Assembly (NCBI GenBank): GCA_022865525.1
Contig: JALHSV010000432.1
Coordinates: 1-26,492, forward strand
DNA: 26,492 nt
Source of the DNA: Thermodesulfovibrionales bacterium
GTDB taxonomy: Bacteria; Nitrospirota; Thermodesulfovibrionia; Thermodesulfovibrionales; SM23-35
Direction: 5' to 3'
The translations under genes were made by a program, and so were the position numbers. Below, in pieces: positions 1 through 7,318 of this stretch. The notes under the pieces are model-generated. The model was not told the origin of the DNA and did no database searches. It saw only the letters and a program-made list of their open reading frames with translations. Each line of letters opens with the position of its first letter. Within the stretch, counting starts at the first letter, position 1.

Positions 1-2
1 AT

Positions 3-1073
3 GCTTTCGACCGCGGCTGGATCGGCTTGGGCCCGAAAGTGGCCGAATTCGAAGAGAAGTGGGCCGAGTTCATCGGCTGCAAAGTTGCCATCGGCCTCAA
101 CTCGGCTACTGCAGCCCTGCATCTGGCTTTGCGTTGCTTCGATTTTGCCGAGGGGAAAAAAGTGCTGGTCCCATCGTTGACCTTTGCGGCCACCGCAACC
201 GCGATCCTTTATAACCGGCTGATCCCGGTCTTTGTTGATTCCGACCCGCTCACCCTCGGGATGAGCCTGGAGGACCTGGAAAAAAAATATGACCCGGACT
301 GCGTGGCGGTCATGCCGGTCCATTACTGCGGCCACCCGGTGCCCATGGAGAAGCTCATGCCCTGGGCCCAGCAAAAAGGATTGAAGGTGATCGAGGATTG
401 CGCCCACACGGCGGGAGGGGAGTACCAGGGCAAGAAACTGGGGACCTGGGGAGATATCGGCTGCTTCAGCTTCGAGGAAAAGAAATGCCTCACCACCGGC
501 GACGGTGGCATGATCTGCTCCGACGACCCAGAGCTGCTCAAGGACGTCACGGCCATGCGCTGGGTAGGCATCGACAAGGACAACTGGAAATCCGCCCAGG
601 AATACGTCACGGCCAATCGCGATGCCATGCATTGGTTCTACGAGATCAACGTCCTGGGATGGAAGTACAACATGAACGACCTGGGTGCCTCCATCGGCCT
701 GGCGCAATTGAAAAAATTGCCGGCCATGAACCAGCGCCGGTCGGAGATCATCTCCCGCTACCTTGTGAGGATCAAGGATATCCCCGGGATCGTTCCCCTG
801 CTGCCCTACGAACCCGACCGTTATGTCTACCAGATGTTCGGGATCCGGTCCGACCGCCGGGACGACCTGATGATCTTCCTGAAGTCGCAGGGCATCGCCA
901 CCGGCTGCCATTACACGCCACTATCCCTGCAGCCCCTGTTCAAGCCCTGGGGAAAAAATTGCCCTTACATCGAAAAGGAGTATGAACGTTTCATCACCCT
1001 GCCGTTGCATGCGGATTTGTCCGATGAAGAGATATATTTTATTGCTAATGCCATAAAAAAGATAAATGTCTAA
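3..1073 (+). CDS. DegT/DnrJ/EryC1/StrS-family PLP-dependent sugar aminotransferase, 5' end missing
   Basis: The reading frame is open to the left edge of the window, so the true start lies upstream; the TTG at 27 is internal because family-like sequence (GWIGLG before PKVAEFEEKW) precedes it. About 356 residues remain, and probably only 15-30 are missing. Family hallmarks are the SATAALHLAL phosphate-binding stretch, VLVPSLTFAATA, VIEDCAHTAG with the Asp expected to pair with the PLP ring nitrogen, and SFEEKKCLTTGDGG, whose second Lys (codon 483-485) aligns with the Schiff-base lysine. KYNMNDLGASIGLAQL is the usual C-terminal substrate-loop motif. These enzymes transfer an amino group from glutamate to a keto group of an NDP-sugar in the cytoplasm. 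Perosamine-synthase-like 4-amination is the best guess; the exact substrate is inference. The body is GC-rich (37 of 60 bases at 541-600), but the last 50 bp turn AT-rich, like the next gene. Confidence 0.92.
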   Translation, partial: AFDRGWIGLGPKVAEFEEKWAEFIGCKVAIGLNSATAALHLALRCFDFAEGKKVLVPSLTFAATATAILYNRLIPVFVDSDPLTLGMSLEDLEKKYDPDCVAVMPVHYCGHPVPMEKLMPWAQQKGLKVIEDCAHTAGGEYQGKKLGTWGDIGCFSFEEKKCLTTGDGGMICSDDPELLKDVTAMRWVGIDKDNWKSAQEYVTANRDAMHWFYEINVLGWKYNMNDLGASIGLAQLKKLPAMNQRRSEIISRYLVRIKDIPGIVPLLPYEPDRYVYQMFGIRSDRRDDLMIFLKSQGIATGCHYTPLSLQPLFKPWGKNCPYIEKEYERFITLPLHADLSDEEIYFIANAIKKINV

Positions 1074-1095
1074 GAAATTGGTTGTTTTATAGAAA

Positions 1096-2616
1096 ATGAG
1101 ACCGAATAATTTGTTTAACTATATCAAAAAGCATGATTTGCGCTTGTTTTATCTGTTCTTGATTTTTGTTGGACTATTGCTTTTGTATTATATGGTTTTC
1201 GAAATCAATTCTTTTCATTACGATGACCCCTTCATAACTTATCGCTATGCAAAGAACTTAAACAGCGGTCTTGGGTTGGTTTATAATAGGGGTGAAAAAG
1301 TTTTTGGAACGTCTACTCCGCTATATGCAATTATTTTAGCTATTTTGTATAAAATCGTAAATGTGTTTATCCGCATCGATTATCATTCTCTTTCTCAAAT
1401 AATTTCATTGTTTTGTTTTTCTGGGGCACTGATTGTTTTAATTGAAGTTACAGGTGTTGGTATTTTAGAATCTATTGCTTTTTTTTTACTTCTTTTATTT
1501 TCGCCGGTCAATTTTAATGTTTTGTTTTCAGGAATGGAAACATTTACGGTGCTTTTATTTCTTCTTCTATTTCTTAAAAAAATTGATAATCAAAAAGCGC
1601 TAATTTATCTTATTATTATTTTCCTTCTGCGTTTAGATATTGGAATTATTGCATCTATTTCTTTTTTTACATTTTATTTGTTTCAGTTAATTTTAGGGCA
1701 AATTAATTTTAAGAGGTTAATTAAAAGTTTAATTGTTATTGCTTTAGCAGTATTGGCATACACATTTTTCACTTTGATTTTATTCAAAACATTTATCCCT
1801 CAAACCATAATTGCCAAAACAGTAATTTACACACATTCAGGGTTTTCCCAAAGTTTTGGGGAACGTGTCAATTATGTAATCAGAATGGGATTTCCAATTT
1901 TCGTCTCACTCCCAATGCTTTTATTTGGATTATTTATTGTTTATTCCTTAATAAAAAAACGAAATGTATTTGGGCTTCAGTATTTTTTATTTCTTACTTT
2001 TTATTCCTTATTTCAAGTAAGTCTAATTGGTGCGATTCAACATTGGTATTTACCTTACCTGCCCTTTCTACTTGTTCTTATTACTGCATTATATATAAAA
2101 AATGTACTTAATAAAAAGAATTTAATCTTATCTGTGGTTCTATTTATAATAATCTCATTGGGAATTTCATCATACATGTTCCTTAGAAATAATAGGAGCA
2201 ATAATCCAAATAAAATTTATTTTAAGTCATTCAAAAACAATCTCTTTTCAGATGAATTATTTATGGTTGCTCGAATGATCCCAGTTAATAGTAAAATATT
2301 TTGTGCAGATATCGGAGTCCTAGGATTCTTTTCAAATGCCTATATTTACGATTATGCTGGATTGGTTTCTAAAAAGGCAGTCCCCTACAATAAAAAGAAG
2401 AAATTTTATAATAAATCCCAATCATATAACATAAGCGATGAAATGATTTTGGCACAAATTGATTCTGAAAAACCTGATATTATAGTTTTACGAAAAGATT
2501 ATCCGTTTGTAGAAGGGATATTAAAAGACATTCAATTTAGATTAATATATAAAACTTATTTTTCTGGTCAACGTGAAATTGTTTTCAGAAGGATTGCAGA
2601 AATTAAAATAAAATAA
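1096..2616 (+). CDS. Integral membrane GT-C glycosyltransferase-like protein
   Basis: A 506-residue protein rich in hydrophobic segments: an N-terminal helix at about residues 18-35, then many more to about residue 360, followed by a soluble tail of about 140 residues. Just after the first helix comes HYDDPFITYRYAKNL (about 41-55), then GLGLVYNRGEKVFGTSTPLY. The DD pair followed by RYAxNLxxGxGLVYN and a GE..xGxTxPL turn is typical of polyprenyl-phosphate-sugar-dependent GT-C enzymes (PMT, ArnT and AftB relatives), where the acidic pair sits in the first periplasmic loop. It would therefore add a sugar from a lipid carrier on the periplasmic side; donor and acceptor are unknown. The coding sequence is extremely AT-rich (14 G+C of 60 bases at 1441-1500) with runs of T, unlike the gene before it. 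The start has only a weak ribosome site (atagaaaATG). A Wzy polymerase is a less likely alternative. Confidence 0.75.
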   Translation: MRPNNLFNYIKKHDLRLFYLFLIFVGLLLLYYMVFEINSFHYDDPFITYRYAKNLNSGLGLVYNRGEKVFGTSTPLYAIILAILYKIVNVFIRIDYHSLSQIISLFCFSGALIVLIEVTGVGILESIAFFLLLLFSPVNFNVLFSGMETFTVLLFLLLFLKKIDNQKALIYLIIIFLLRLDIGIIASISFFTFYLFQLILGQINFKRLIKSLIVIALAVLAYTFFTLILFKTFIPQTIIAKTVIYTHSGFSQSFGERVNYVIRMGFPIFVSLPMLLFGLFIVYSLIKKRNVFGLQYFLFLTFYSLFQVSLIGAIQHWYLPYLPFLLVLITALYIKNVLNKKNLILSVVLFIIISLGISSYMFLRNNRSNNPNKIYFKSFKNNLFSDELFMVARMIPVNSKIFCADIGVLGFFSNAYIYDYAGLVSKKAVPYNKKKKFYNKSQSYNISDEMILAQIDSEKPDIIVLRKDYPFVEGILKDIQFRLIYKTYFSGQREIVFRRIAEIKIK

Positions 2617-3189
2617 ATGGGATTAGGATTAAGAAAAATTATTAACCAAATTAATGTCCGATTGGATTTGGCCGGATTTGAAATACGAAATGGTGTACTT
2701 GGTTTTGACCAAGCCAACGCATTCCTGCGGAGAGTAGGAAAGAATTCGATCATTCCTTTGCTCAAGAAAAATGGTGCAGTTATTGGCAGTAATTGTGATA
2801 TTGAAGTTCCTTTAATATTTCATAACTGCTATGATTTTAAAAATTTTAAAATTGGCAATAATGTCCATATCGGAAAAAACTGCTTTTTCGATCTTAGGGA
2901 TAAAATCACTATCGAAGACAATGTAGTCATTTCCATGCAAACCACTTTCATTACTCACTTCGATTTATCAAAATCCGGTTTGTCGATAGAATATCCGGCT
3001 GCTCAAAAACCAGTTTTGATTAAAAATGATTCATATATTGGCGCCAATGTCACCATTTTAATGGGGGTTACCATGGGGAATTACAGCATGGCTGCGGCTG
3101 GCGCCGTTGTTAATTGCGATGTTCTGCCCTGGACAGTGGTTGGCGGCGTGCCTGCAAAAGAGATAAAGAAATTAAAAATGGGGAAATAG
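2617..3189 (+). CDS. Left-handed beta-helix (hexapeptide repeat) acyltransferase
   Basis: A 190-residue protein whose ATG directly abuts the TAA of the preceding gene. From about residue 55 to 185 it shows imperfect hexapeptide repeats (VIGSNC, KIGNNVHIGKNC, TIEDNVVISMQ, YIGANVTILMG) ending in the AAGAVVxxDVLPWTVVGGVPA signature common to trimeric O- and N-acetyltransferases. H114 in TTFITHFD lies where the catalytic histidine of this family usually sits. It should transfer an acetyl (or other acyl) group from an acyl-CoA to a sugar or nucleotide-sugar. The N-terminal 50 residues are mostly helical and lack a membrane anchor. It lies in the AT-rich cassette with the GT-C gene and a second acyltransferase, so the three may serve one added branch sugar. 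The acceptor cannot be read from sequence. A role in acetylating an amino sugar made by the upstream aminotransferase is possible but inferred. Confidence 0.88.
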   Translation: MGLGLRKIINQINVRLDLAGFEIRNGVLGFDQANAFLRRVGKNSIIPLLKKNGAVIGSNCDIEVPLIFHNCYDFKNFKIGNNVHIGKNCFFDLRDKITIEDNVVISMQTTFITHFDLSKSGLSIEYPAAQKPVLIKNDSYIGANVTILMGVTMGNYSMAAAGAVVNCDVLPWTVVGGVPAKEIKKLKMGK

Positions 3190-3194
3190 ATTTT

Positions 3195-3863
3195 ATGCCA
3201 TTGTTATCTCAAAACACAAAGATCAGAATTCAAAAATATTCAGGCTTGCCTAAATCGCTTTTCTTGAATTTTAAATACTTCGGGCTTAAAAATGAGTTAA
3301 AACTTCCAATCTTATTAACAAACAAAGTAGTTTTAAGAAATTGCAAAGGGACAGTTAAGATCAATGCTCCTTTGCGAAGAGGGATGATCATTATTGGTTT
3401 TACGGCAATGCCTTTATCCACAAATAAGGAATATTCACTTTGGAATGTTGAAGGAGAAGTAATATTCAATGGTACAGCTACGCTAGGTGCGGGAACAAAA
3501 ATCAATGTGGGGATGAAAGGGGAATTGATTATTGGCGATAAATTTGAAATAACTGCCAATTCGTCAATATCCTGTCATAATTCAATAAAAATTGGCACTG
3601 GCTGTCTTTTATCTTGGGACATTTTATTAATGGATACAGATGGACATCCTGTTTATAATAAAGATGGGCACCTACTGAATCCTAATGGTGAAATTGTGAT
3701 CGATGACGATGTTTGGGTTGGATACCGGTGCTTGATCCTGAAGAATGCTCATGTGGCACATGGTTCGATCATTGCTTCCGGGTCTGTTCTGAACAAACGG
3801 ATTGAAACTCCTAATTCATTGATTGCTGGAGTACCTGCGGTGTTAAAAAAGGAAAAACGTTAG
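3195..3863 (+). CDS. WbbJ-like hexapeptide-repeat acyltransferase
   Basis: A 222-residue protein. I place the start at ATG 3195 (MPLLSQNTK), with a ribosome site GGGGA about 10 bases upstream. A longer in-frame start at 3114 would overlap the preceding gene by 76 bp and adds non-family residues. The C-terminal half has hexapeptide-repeat turns (LIIGDKFEI, IKIGTGCLLS, EIVIDDDVWVG, ILKNAHVAHGSIIASGSV) and ends with AGVPAVLKK. MDTDGHP around H151 matches the catalytic-His loop of WbbJ/WcaF-type acetyltransferases. It is expected to O- or N-acetylate a sugar in the growing glycan or its precursor. It is the second acyltransferase in a row; the two share the fold but little sequence, so they probably act on different positions rather than being a recent duplication. 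Base composition is AT-rich, rising toward the 3' end (26 of 60 bases G+C at 3661-3720). Confidence 0.88.
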   Translation: MPLLSQNTKIRIQKYSGLPKSLFLNFKYFGLKNELKLPILLTNKVVLRNCKGTVKINAPLRRGMIIIGFTAMPLSTNKEYSLWNVEGEVIFNGTATLGAGTKINVGMKGELIIGDKFEITANSSISCHNSIKIGTGCLLSWDILLMDTDGHPVYNKDGHLLNPNGEIVIDDDVWVGYRCLILKNAHVAHGSIIASGSVLNKRIETPNSLIAGVPAVLKKEKR

Positions 3864-3891
3864 TTGGAATAACTATTAATTAAACCATTTA

Positions 3892-3908
3892 GAGTGATCG
3901 GAAATATG
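3892..3908 (+). promoter_or_regulatory. Extended Shine-Dalgarno that decides the methyltransferase start
   Basis: The bases GAGTGATC (3892-3899) match the 3' part of the classical extended anti-16S complement (GGAGGTGATC) with one base missing, and they end six bases before ATG 3906. The alternative GTG start at 3894 lies inside this element and has no purine-rich site of its own. This supports translation from 3906. A similar GGGTGATC occurs at 24508-24515, upstream of the ATG at 24526. Confidence 0.45.
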
Positions 3909-4679
3909 ACACAAAACCAATTGAAGGAAAAAGCGGTAATTTGTTTGGCGGAAGGAATTTTTAATTTCGATACCCGAAGGAGATTTCGCAGGTTTATTCG
4001 CCCAGGAGATACGATCCTTGACATCGGTGCCATGTCCAGTCCATTTACGAAAGGGTTGCGAAACAGAGTGACAGCGATCGACATTCTTCCGGAGAATAAC
4101 AATTTTGGATTTGGCGAAAAGACATTGAGCAAATTGAGCGGGAGGAGCAACGTCGAAGCAAAAGTGATGGATGCGCAGAACATGACTTTCGGGGATGAGC
4201 GGTTTGACGTCGTGATCCTCACGGAAGTTTTGGAACATATCCCGGATGACAAAAAAGCGGCCCGGGAGATCATCCGGGTTCTCAAGCCGGGGGGCTTCCT
4301 GTTGTTAACTGTTCCTCATTTGGATCGGGTGCCCCTGGAATGCGGGATCAAGGAGCATTTAAGGCATTATCAGAAAAGAGATTTAATTGATCTTTTCAGT
4401 GAAGAATCCATTGTATTTTTGAAGGATCGCTTCAAATTCAACGAGTTCAGCTGGGGAAGCATCATTATTTCCAAATACAACGAGAAAAAAAACAAGTGGC
4501 TCCTTGCGCTGTTGCCTTTGGAAGCTGTCCTGAAATGGATGTTGACCTATATTTGGTTGCCATTCAGCGAAAGAGTATTTACCAAGAAACCGGGATTCAA
4601 CTTGATCATGGTCATGCGAAAAAGAAGACGAATAACGGATAACGTGGATACCAGCCAGTATCAGCCCACGACGACCTGA
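3906..4679 (+). CDS. Class I SAM-dependent methyltransferase (Methyltransf_11 type)
   Basis: A 257-residue protein. Motif I is ILDIGAMSSP (residues 37-46), the acidic residue after strand 2 is in VTAIDILPEN, motif IV is FDVVILTEVLEHI (100-112), and LKPGG (126-130) precedes strand 5 (FLLLTVPH). Motif I is less glycine-rich than usual. The C-terminal 70 residues contain a hydrophobic stretch (WLLALLPLEAVLKWMLTYIWLPF, split here for description), suggesting membrane association. An in-frame GTG at 3894 is possible, but ATG 3906 is preferred because GAGTGATC, resembling the complement of the 16S rRNA 3' tail, lies just upstream. In this setting it probably O- or N-methylates a sugar or caps the chain; the substrate is unknown. 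Composition changes from AT-rich to GC-rich along the gene, so it straddles the right edge of the AT-rich block. Confidence 0.85.
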   Translation: MTQNQLKEKAVICLAEGIFNFDTRRRFRRFIRPGDTILDIGAMSSPFTKGLRNRVTAIDILPENNNFGFGEKTLSKLSGRSNVEAKVMDAQNMTFGDERFDVVILTEVLEHIPDDKKAAREIIRVLKPGGFLLLTVPHLDRVPLECGIKEHLRHYQKRDLIDLFSEESIVFLKDRFKFNEFSWGSIIISKYNEKKNKWLLALLPLEAVLKWMLTYIWLPFSERVFTKKPGFNLIMVMRKRRRITDNVDTSQYQPTTT

Positions 4680-4680
4680 A

Positions 4681-6186
4681 ATGCTGAAACACAAGTTTGT
4701 CCTCACCTACGGGGTGGAGTTTGTCAGCCTGGTCATCGGAATAGCCTCCGGCATCGTGGTGGCGCGGATCGGCGGTCCCAACGTCGTCGGTACACTCGCT
4801 TTCGGAATGGCCTTTGTCGCTGTTTTTCAATTCGTCACCGACCTCGGCATCAGCACGGCCCAGCAGAAGCTGGTCACCAGCACCGATGATATCCGGGATT
4901 ACGTCGCCACCTTCGCGGTATTGAAGATCACCACTTCCTTTTTGTTCCTGATGGTGATCATTTCCTACTATTATGCCCAGGTCCATTTCATGAAAAATCG
5001 CGATATCGCCAGGCCCGAAATAAGGACCGTCATCTTCATCTATATCGCGATCTACTTCATCGATTCGTTGAATTACATTTTCCGCACGAATTTCATCGCC
5101 AGGACGGAGAGGGCCAAGGTGGAGATCCCGACCTTTCTCCAGAGCACCCTGGACAAGACAACGCGGATCGTCCTGGTGGCGCTGGGCTTCGGTGCGATCG
5201 CTTTGGCTACATCGTCGCTGCTTTATGTGCTCCTGATTTTCCCCGTGAACTATTATCTGTTCAAGAGCTACAAGTTCGGCAAGTTCAGAAAGGATCTCGT
5301 GAAGAAATATGTGGCAATTTCTCTACCGGTGATCGTCATTCTCTTTGCCCAGCAATGGACCGACAACATCGACCGCATCATGCTCCAGCGCCTGCACGGC
5401 ACCTATGAGCTCGGGTTGTACATGGCCGCTTTCTCGTTGACGACCCCGGTCAAGTTGTTGGGCAGCAGCATGGGAAGCATCCTGTTCCCCTCCTTCTCCT
5501 CACTCCTGTTTCAGGGGCGATTCTCGGCCATCTCGGATCTAATTGTGAGATACAGGAAATACCTGGTCTGCATCATGCTGCCGTTCATTATTCTGTTGAT
5601 CTTGTTCAGCTCGCATCTCGTGCCATTTTTATTTGGCAGCAGGTACGCCGCGACCATCCGCTATTTCCCTTACATCATCCTGACCATATTTATTTATATC
5701 TATACGATGCCTTATCTCAACCTGGCGTTCGCCAACGGCATGTTCCGGCGCATCGCCGCGATCAGCATGGCCCTTCTTTTCCTGCAGGCGGGATTAATTT
5801 ACATGCTCAGCGCGAAATCAACACTGAACCTGAAGGGGCTGGGCGCCGCCATCTCGCTGATGCTGGTCAACATGATCCTGTTCATTGTCTATGACCGGAT
5901 CTCCAGGCGAATCATCGAGATCCGGACGGATGGGATGATATGGATGATGATCGGGTTTCAATTCGCCCTGGGTGCGCTGGCCATGATCGTTTTGGCCCGG
6001 CATGTATTGCTGTTTTATATCATCGTGCCGATCTTGTATTTGCTCGTCGTATTTTCTCTGGAATGGAAATTCAAGATGATCACCAGGGATGACCTGCGCT
6101 TTTTTATGAGCTTGATCAATGTGAAGCCGCTGCTGAAATACGTGAAGGATGAAATAAATACCGGAAGGACTGATGAAACCCCTTAA
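4681..6186 (+). CDS. wzx: Wzx-type lipid-linked oligosaccharide flippase (MOP superfamily)
   Basis: A 501-residue, highly hydrophobic protein with roughly 12-14 predicted membrane spans. It opens with YGVEFVSLVIGIASGIVVARIGGPNVVGTLAF, written here only as the first-span region, which is the standard start of polysaccharide_synt flippases. Residues 85-90 and the loops near 160 and 220 carry the usual polar turns (TDLGISTAQQ, NIDRIMLQRL). Length and topology fit the RfbX/Wzx family, which moves undecaprenyl-diphosphate-linked repeat units from the cytoplasmic to the periplasmic face. The ATG lies one base after the stop of the methyltransferase gene, so the two are coupled. Composition is GC-rich (40 of 60 bases at 4741-4800). 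As the only transporter in the window it argues for a Wzx/Wzy-dependent route, although no polymerase is visible here. Confidence 0.9.
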   Translation: MLKHKFVLTYGVEFVSLVIGIASGIVVARIGGPNVVGTLAFGMAFVAVFQFVTDLGISTAQQKLVTSTDDIRDYVATFAVLKITTSFLFLMVIISYYYAQVHFMKNRDIARPEIRTVIFIYIAIYFIDSLNYIFRTNFIARTERAKVEIPTFLQSTLDKTTRIVLVALGFGAIALATSSLLYVLLIFPVNYYLFKSYKFGKFRKDLVKKYVAISLPVIVILFAQQWTDNIDRIMLQRLHGTYELGLYMAAFSLTTPVKLLGSSMGSILFPSFSSLLFQGRFSAISDLIVRYRKYLVCIMLPFIILLILFSSHLVPFLFGSRYAATIRYFPYIILTIFIYIYTMPYLNLAFANGMFRRIAAISMALLFLQAGLIYMLSAKSTLNLKGLGAAISLMLVNMILFIVYDRISRRIIEIRTDGMIWMMIGFQFALGALAMIVLARHVLLFYIIVPILYLLVVFSLEWKFKMITRDDLRFFMSLINVKPLLKYVKDEINTGRTDETP

Positions 6187-7318
6187 GATCATCCACCTTT
6201 CCGTGTTTAATCCCAGCAAGCCCCCGCATCATGCGGACCGGGACGACGATTACTATTTCGTTTCATCGTGGGCGGGATTGATCGCCCGGAGGCTGAAGAA
6301 ATACAATCCCGGGCTTGACATTGAATCATGGCGGGCTGAAAGCGATTTTTCAGAGATAACTGAAAAAGAAGTCTTTAACATCCAAGGAGTCATCTGGCCA
6401 TATAGAAAGCCAGTGGTCAAGAATATCCTGACCTGGGAAATGATAAAAAAGCTCAATGAATTAAAGAAACGGTTTTATGTCATTCTTCATTACCACGATC
6501 TTTATAATTTGCGTTTTGTCATGCTTGTGAAACTGTTATGTCCCGGGATAAAACTGGTTCTTTCCCACCATGGGGGAATCCCTCCCAGAAAGGGATCAAT
6601 GAAAAGCGCATTAATGAAAATCTTTTATAATAAAAAAATAATTTCATACATAACCTATCTGACATTAGCAACCAAGATGTTTTTCGAATTGTTGCCCGAC
6701 CATCCGCCGCTGAAATTCATGCCGGTAGGTGCTGATTTCGACAGCATGAAACCCAAAAACTTGCCGGAAACAAGAATGAAATTGGGATTGGAGCCAGAAA
6801 AAATTTATGCGCTTTATGTGGGAAGATTTTACCGTTTGAAGGGCGTCGACTTGATATTAAAGGTATATCACGCCTTAAAAGACAAATATAACTTTTCCGT
6901 CATCTTTGTCGGCGGCTCTAATGACGAGGACAACGACCTGTACGATGCGGTGGTTGGATCGGGCTGCCCGTATTTCGGGGTTCAGTTTGCTTATGATATG
7001 CCCCAATTTTTCAATGCCGCCGATTTTTACATTCATCCCGCTTTCAACCCGAAATTCGGCGGATTGGACGTTTCTTGGATGGAAGCGCTGGCATGCAACA
7101 AGCCGGTGATAAGCCCGCAATTGGCGAACCTTGATTTTGATTATTCCGAATTGGGCGTTTTGATCAAGGACGAGAGTGAAGTGCTGGGAAAAACCGAGTG
7201 GATGATCAATAATCACAAGAAATTCACCAAGTGCCGTACCGTTGCGCAAGAACATCTCGATGGGAATACTGTAATTATGGATAAATTGGCAAAAATTTAT
7301 GAAGAAATATATCGGTAA
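6173..7318 (+). CDS. GT-B glycosyltransferase, family 4-like
   Basis: A 381-residue protein overlapping the flippase gene by 14 bp, with a clear ribosome site (GGAAGGA) just before the ATG. The N-terminal Rossmann half starts with KIIHLSVF; the C-terminal donor-binding half has YVGRFYRLKGVD (about 215-226) and ADFYIHPAFNPKFGG, then SWMEALACNKPVIS. The last segment is the EX7E region of GT4 enzymes: the second Glu is E304, but the position of the first Glu is Gly 296. The family moves a sugar from a nucleotide donor with retention of configuration, in the cytoplasm, onto a lipid-linked acceptor. Donor and linkage cannot be deduced. Composition falls after about 6340, giving the gene a mixed appearance. 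Confidence in the fold is high, in the exact activity low. Confidence 0.85.
   Translation: MKPLKIIHLSVFNPSKPPHHADRDDDYYFVSSWAGLIARRLKKYNPGLDIESWRAESDFSEITEKEVFNIQGVIWPYRKPVVKNILTWEMIKKLNELKKRFYVILHYHDLYNLRFVMLVKLLCPGIKLVLSHHGGIPPRKGSMKSALMKIFYNKKIISYITYLTLATKMFFELLPDHPPLKFMPVGADFDSMKPKNLPETRMKLGLEPEKIYALYVGRFYRLKGVDLILKVYHALKDKYNFSVIFVGGSNDEDNDLYDAVVGSGCPYFGVQFAYDMPQFFNAADFYIHPAFNPKFGGLDVSWMEALACNKPVISPQLANLDFDYSELGVLIKDESEVLGKTEWMINNHKKFTKCRTVAQEHLDGNTVIMDKLAKIYEEIYR

Larger units (their letters stand above)
1030..3900. other. AT-rich cassette inside GC-rich cluster
   Basis: From the last 50 bp of the aminotransferase gene to the start of the methyltransferase gene the DNA is far poorer in G+C than its flanks. 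Counts by hand give 37 of 60 at 541-600, 14 of 60 at 1441-1500, 26 of 60 at 3661-3720, 21 of 60 at 3901-3960 and 40 of 60 at 4741-4800. The block carries the GT-C gene and two acyltransferases. The left edge is sharp and the right edge gradual. No transposase, direct repeat or integrase is visible at either edge, so homologous exchange at the flanks is more likely than a mobile element. Confidence 0.75.

Noticed and set aside
398..985. A 195-codon + strand frame inside the aminotransferase gene
   Set aside because: It is an out-of-frame shadow, rich in Arg, Pro and His, with no family features; the overlapping aminotransferase frame is well supported.
1096..2616. Reading the hydrophobic protein as a Wzy polymerase
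   Set aside because: The HYDDPFITYRYAKNL stretch after the first helix and the soluble C-terminal tail fit GT-C glycosyltransferases better, although function is untested.
3114..3194. Longer start for the second acyltransferase
   Set aside because: It would overlap the preceding gene by 76 bp and adds 27 residues unlike the family; ATG 3195 has a plausible ribosome site.
1074..3905. Insertion sequence or integron at the AT-rich block
   Set aside because: I found no transposase, inverted terminal repeat or target duplication at either edge.
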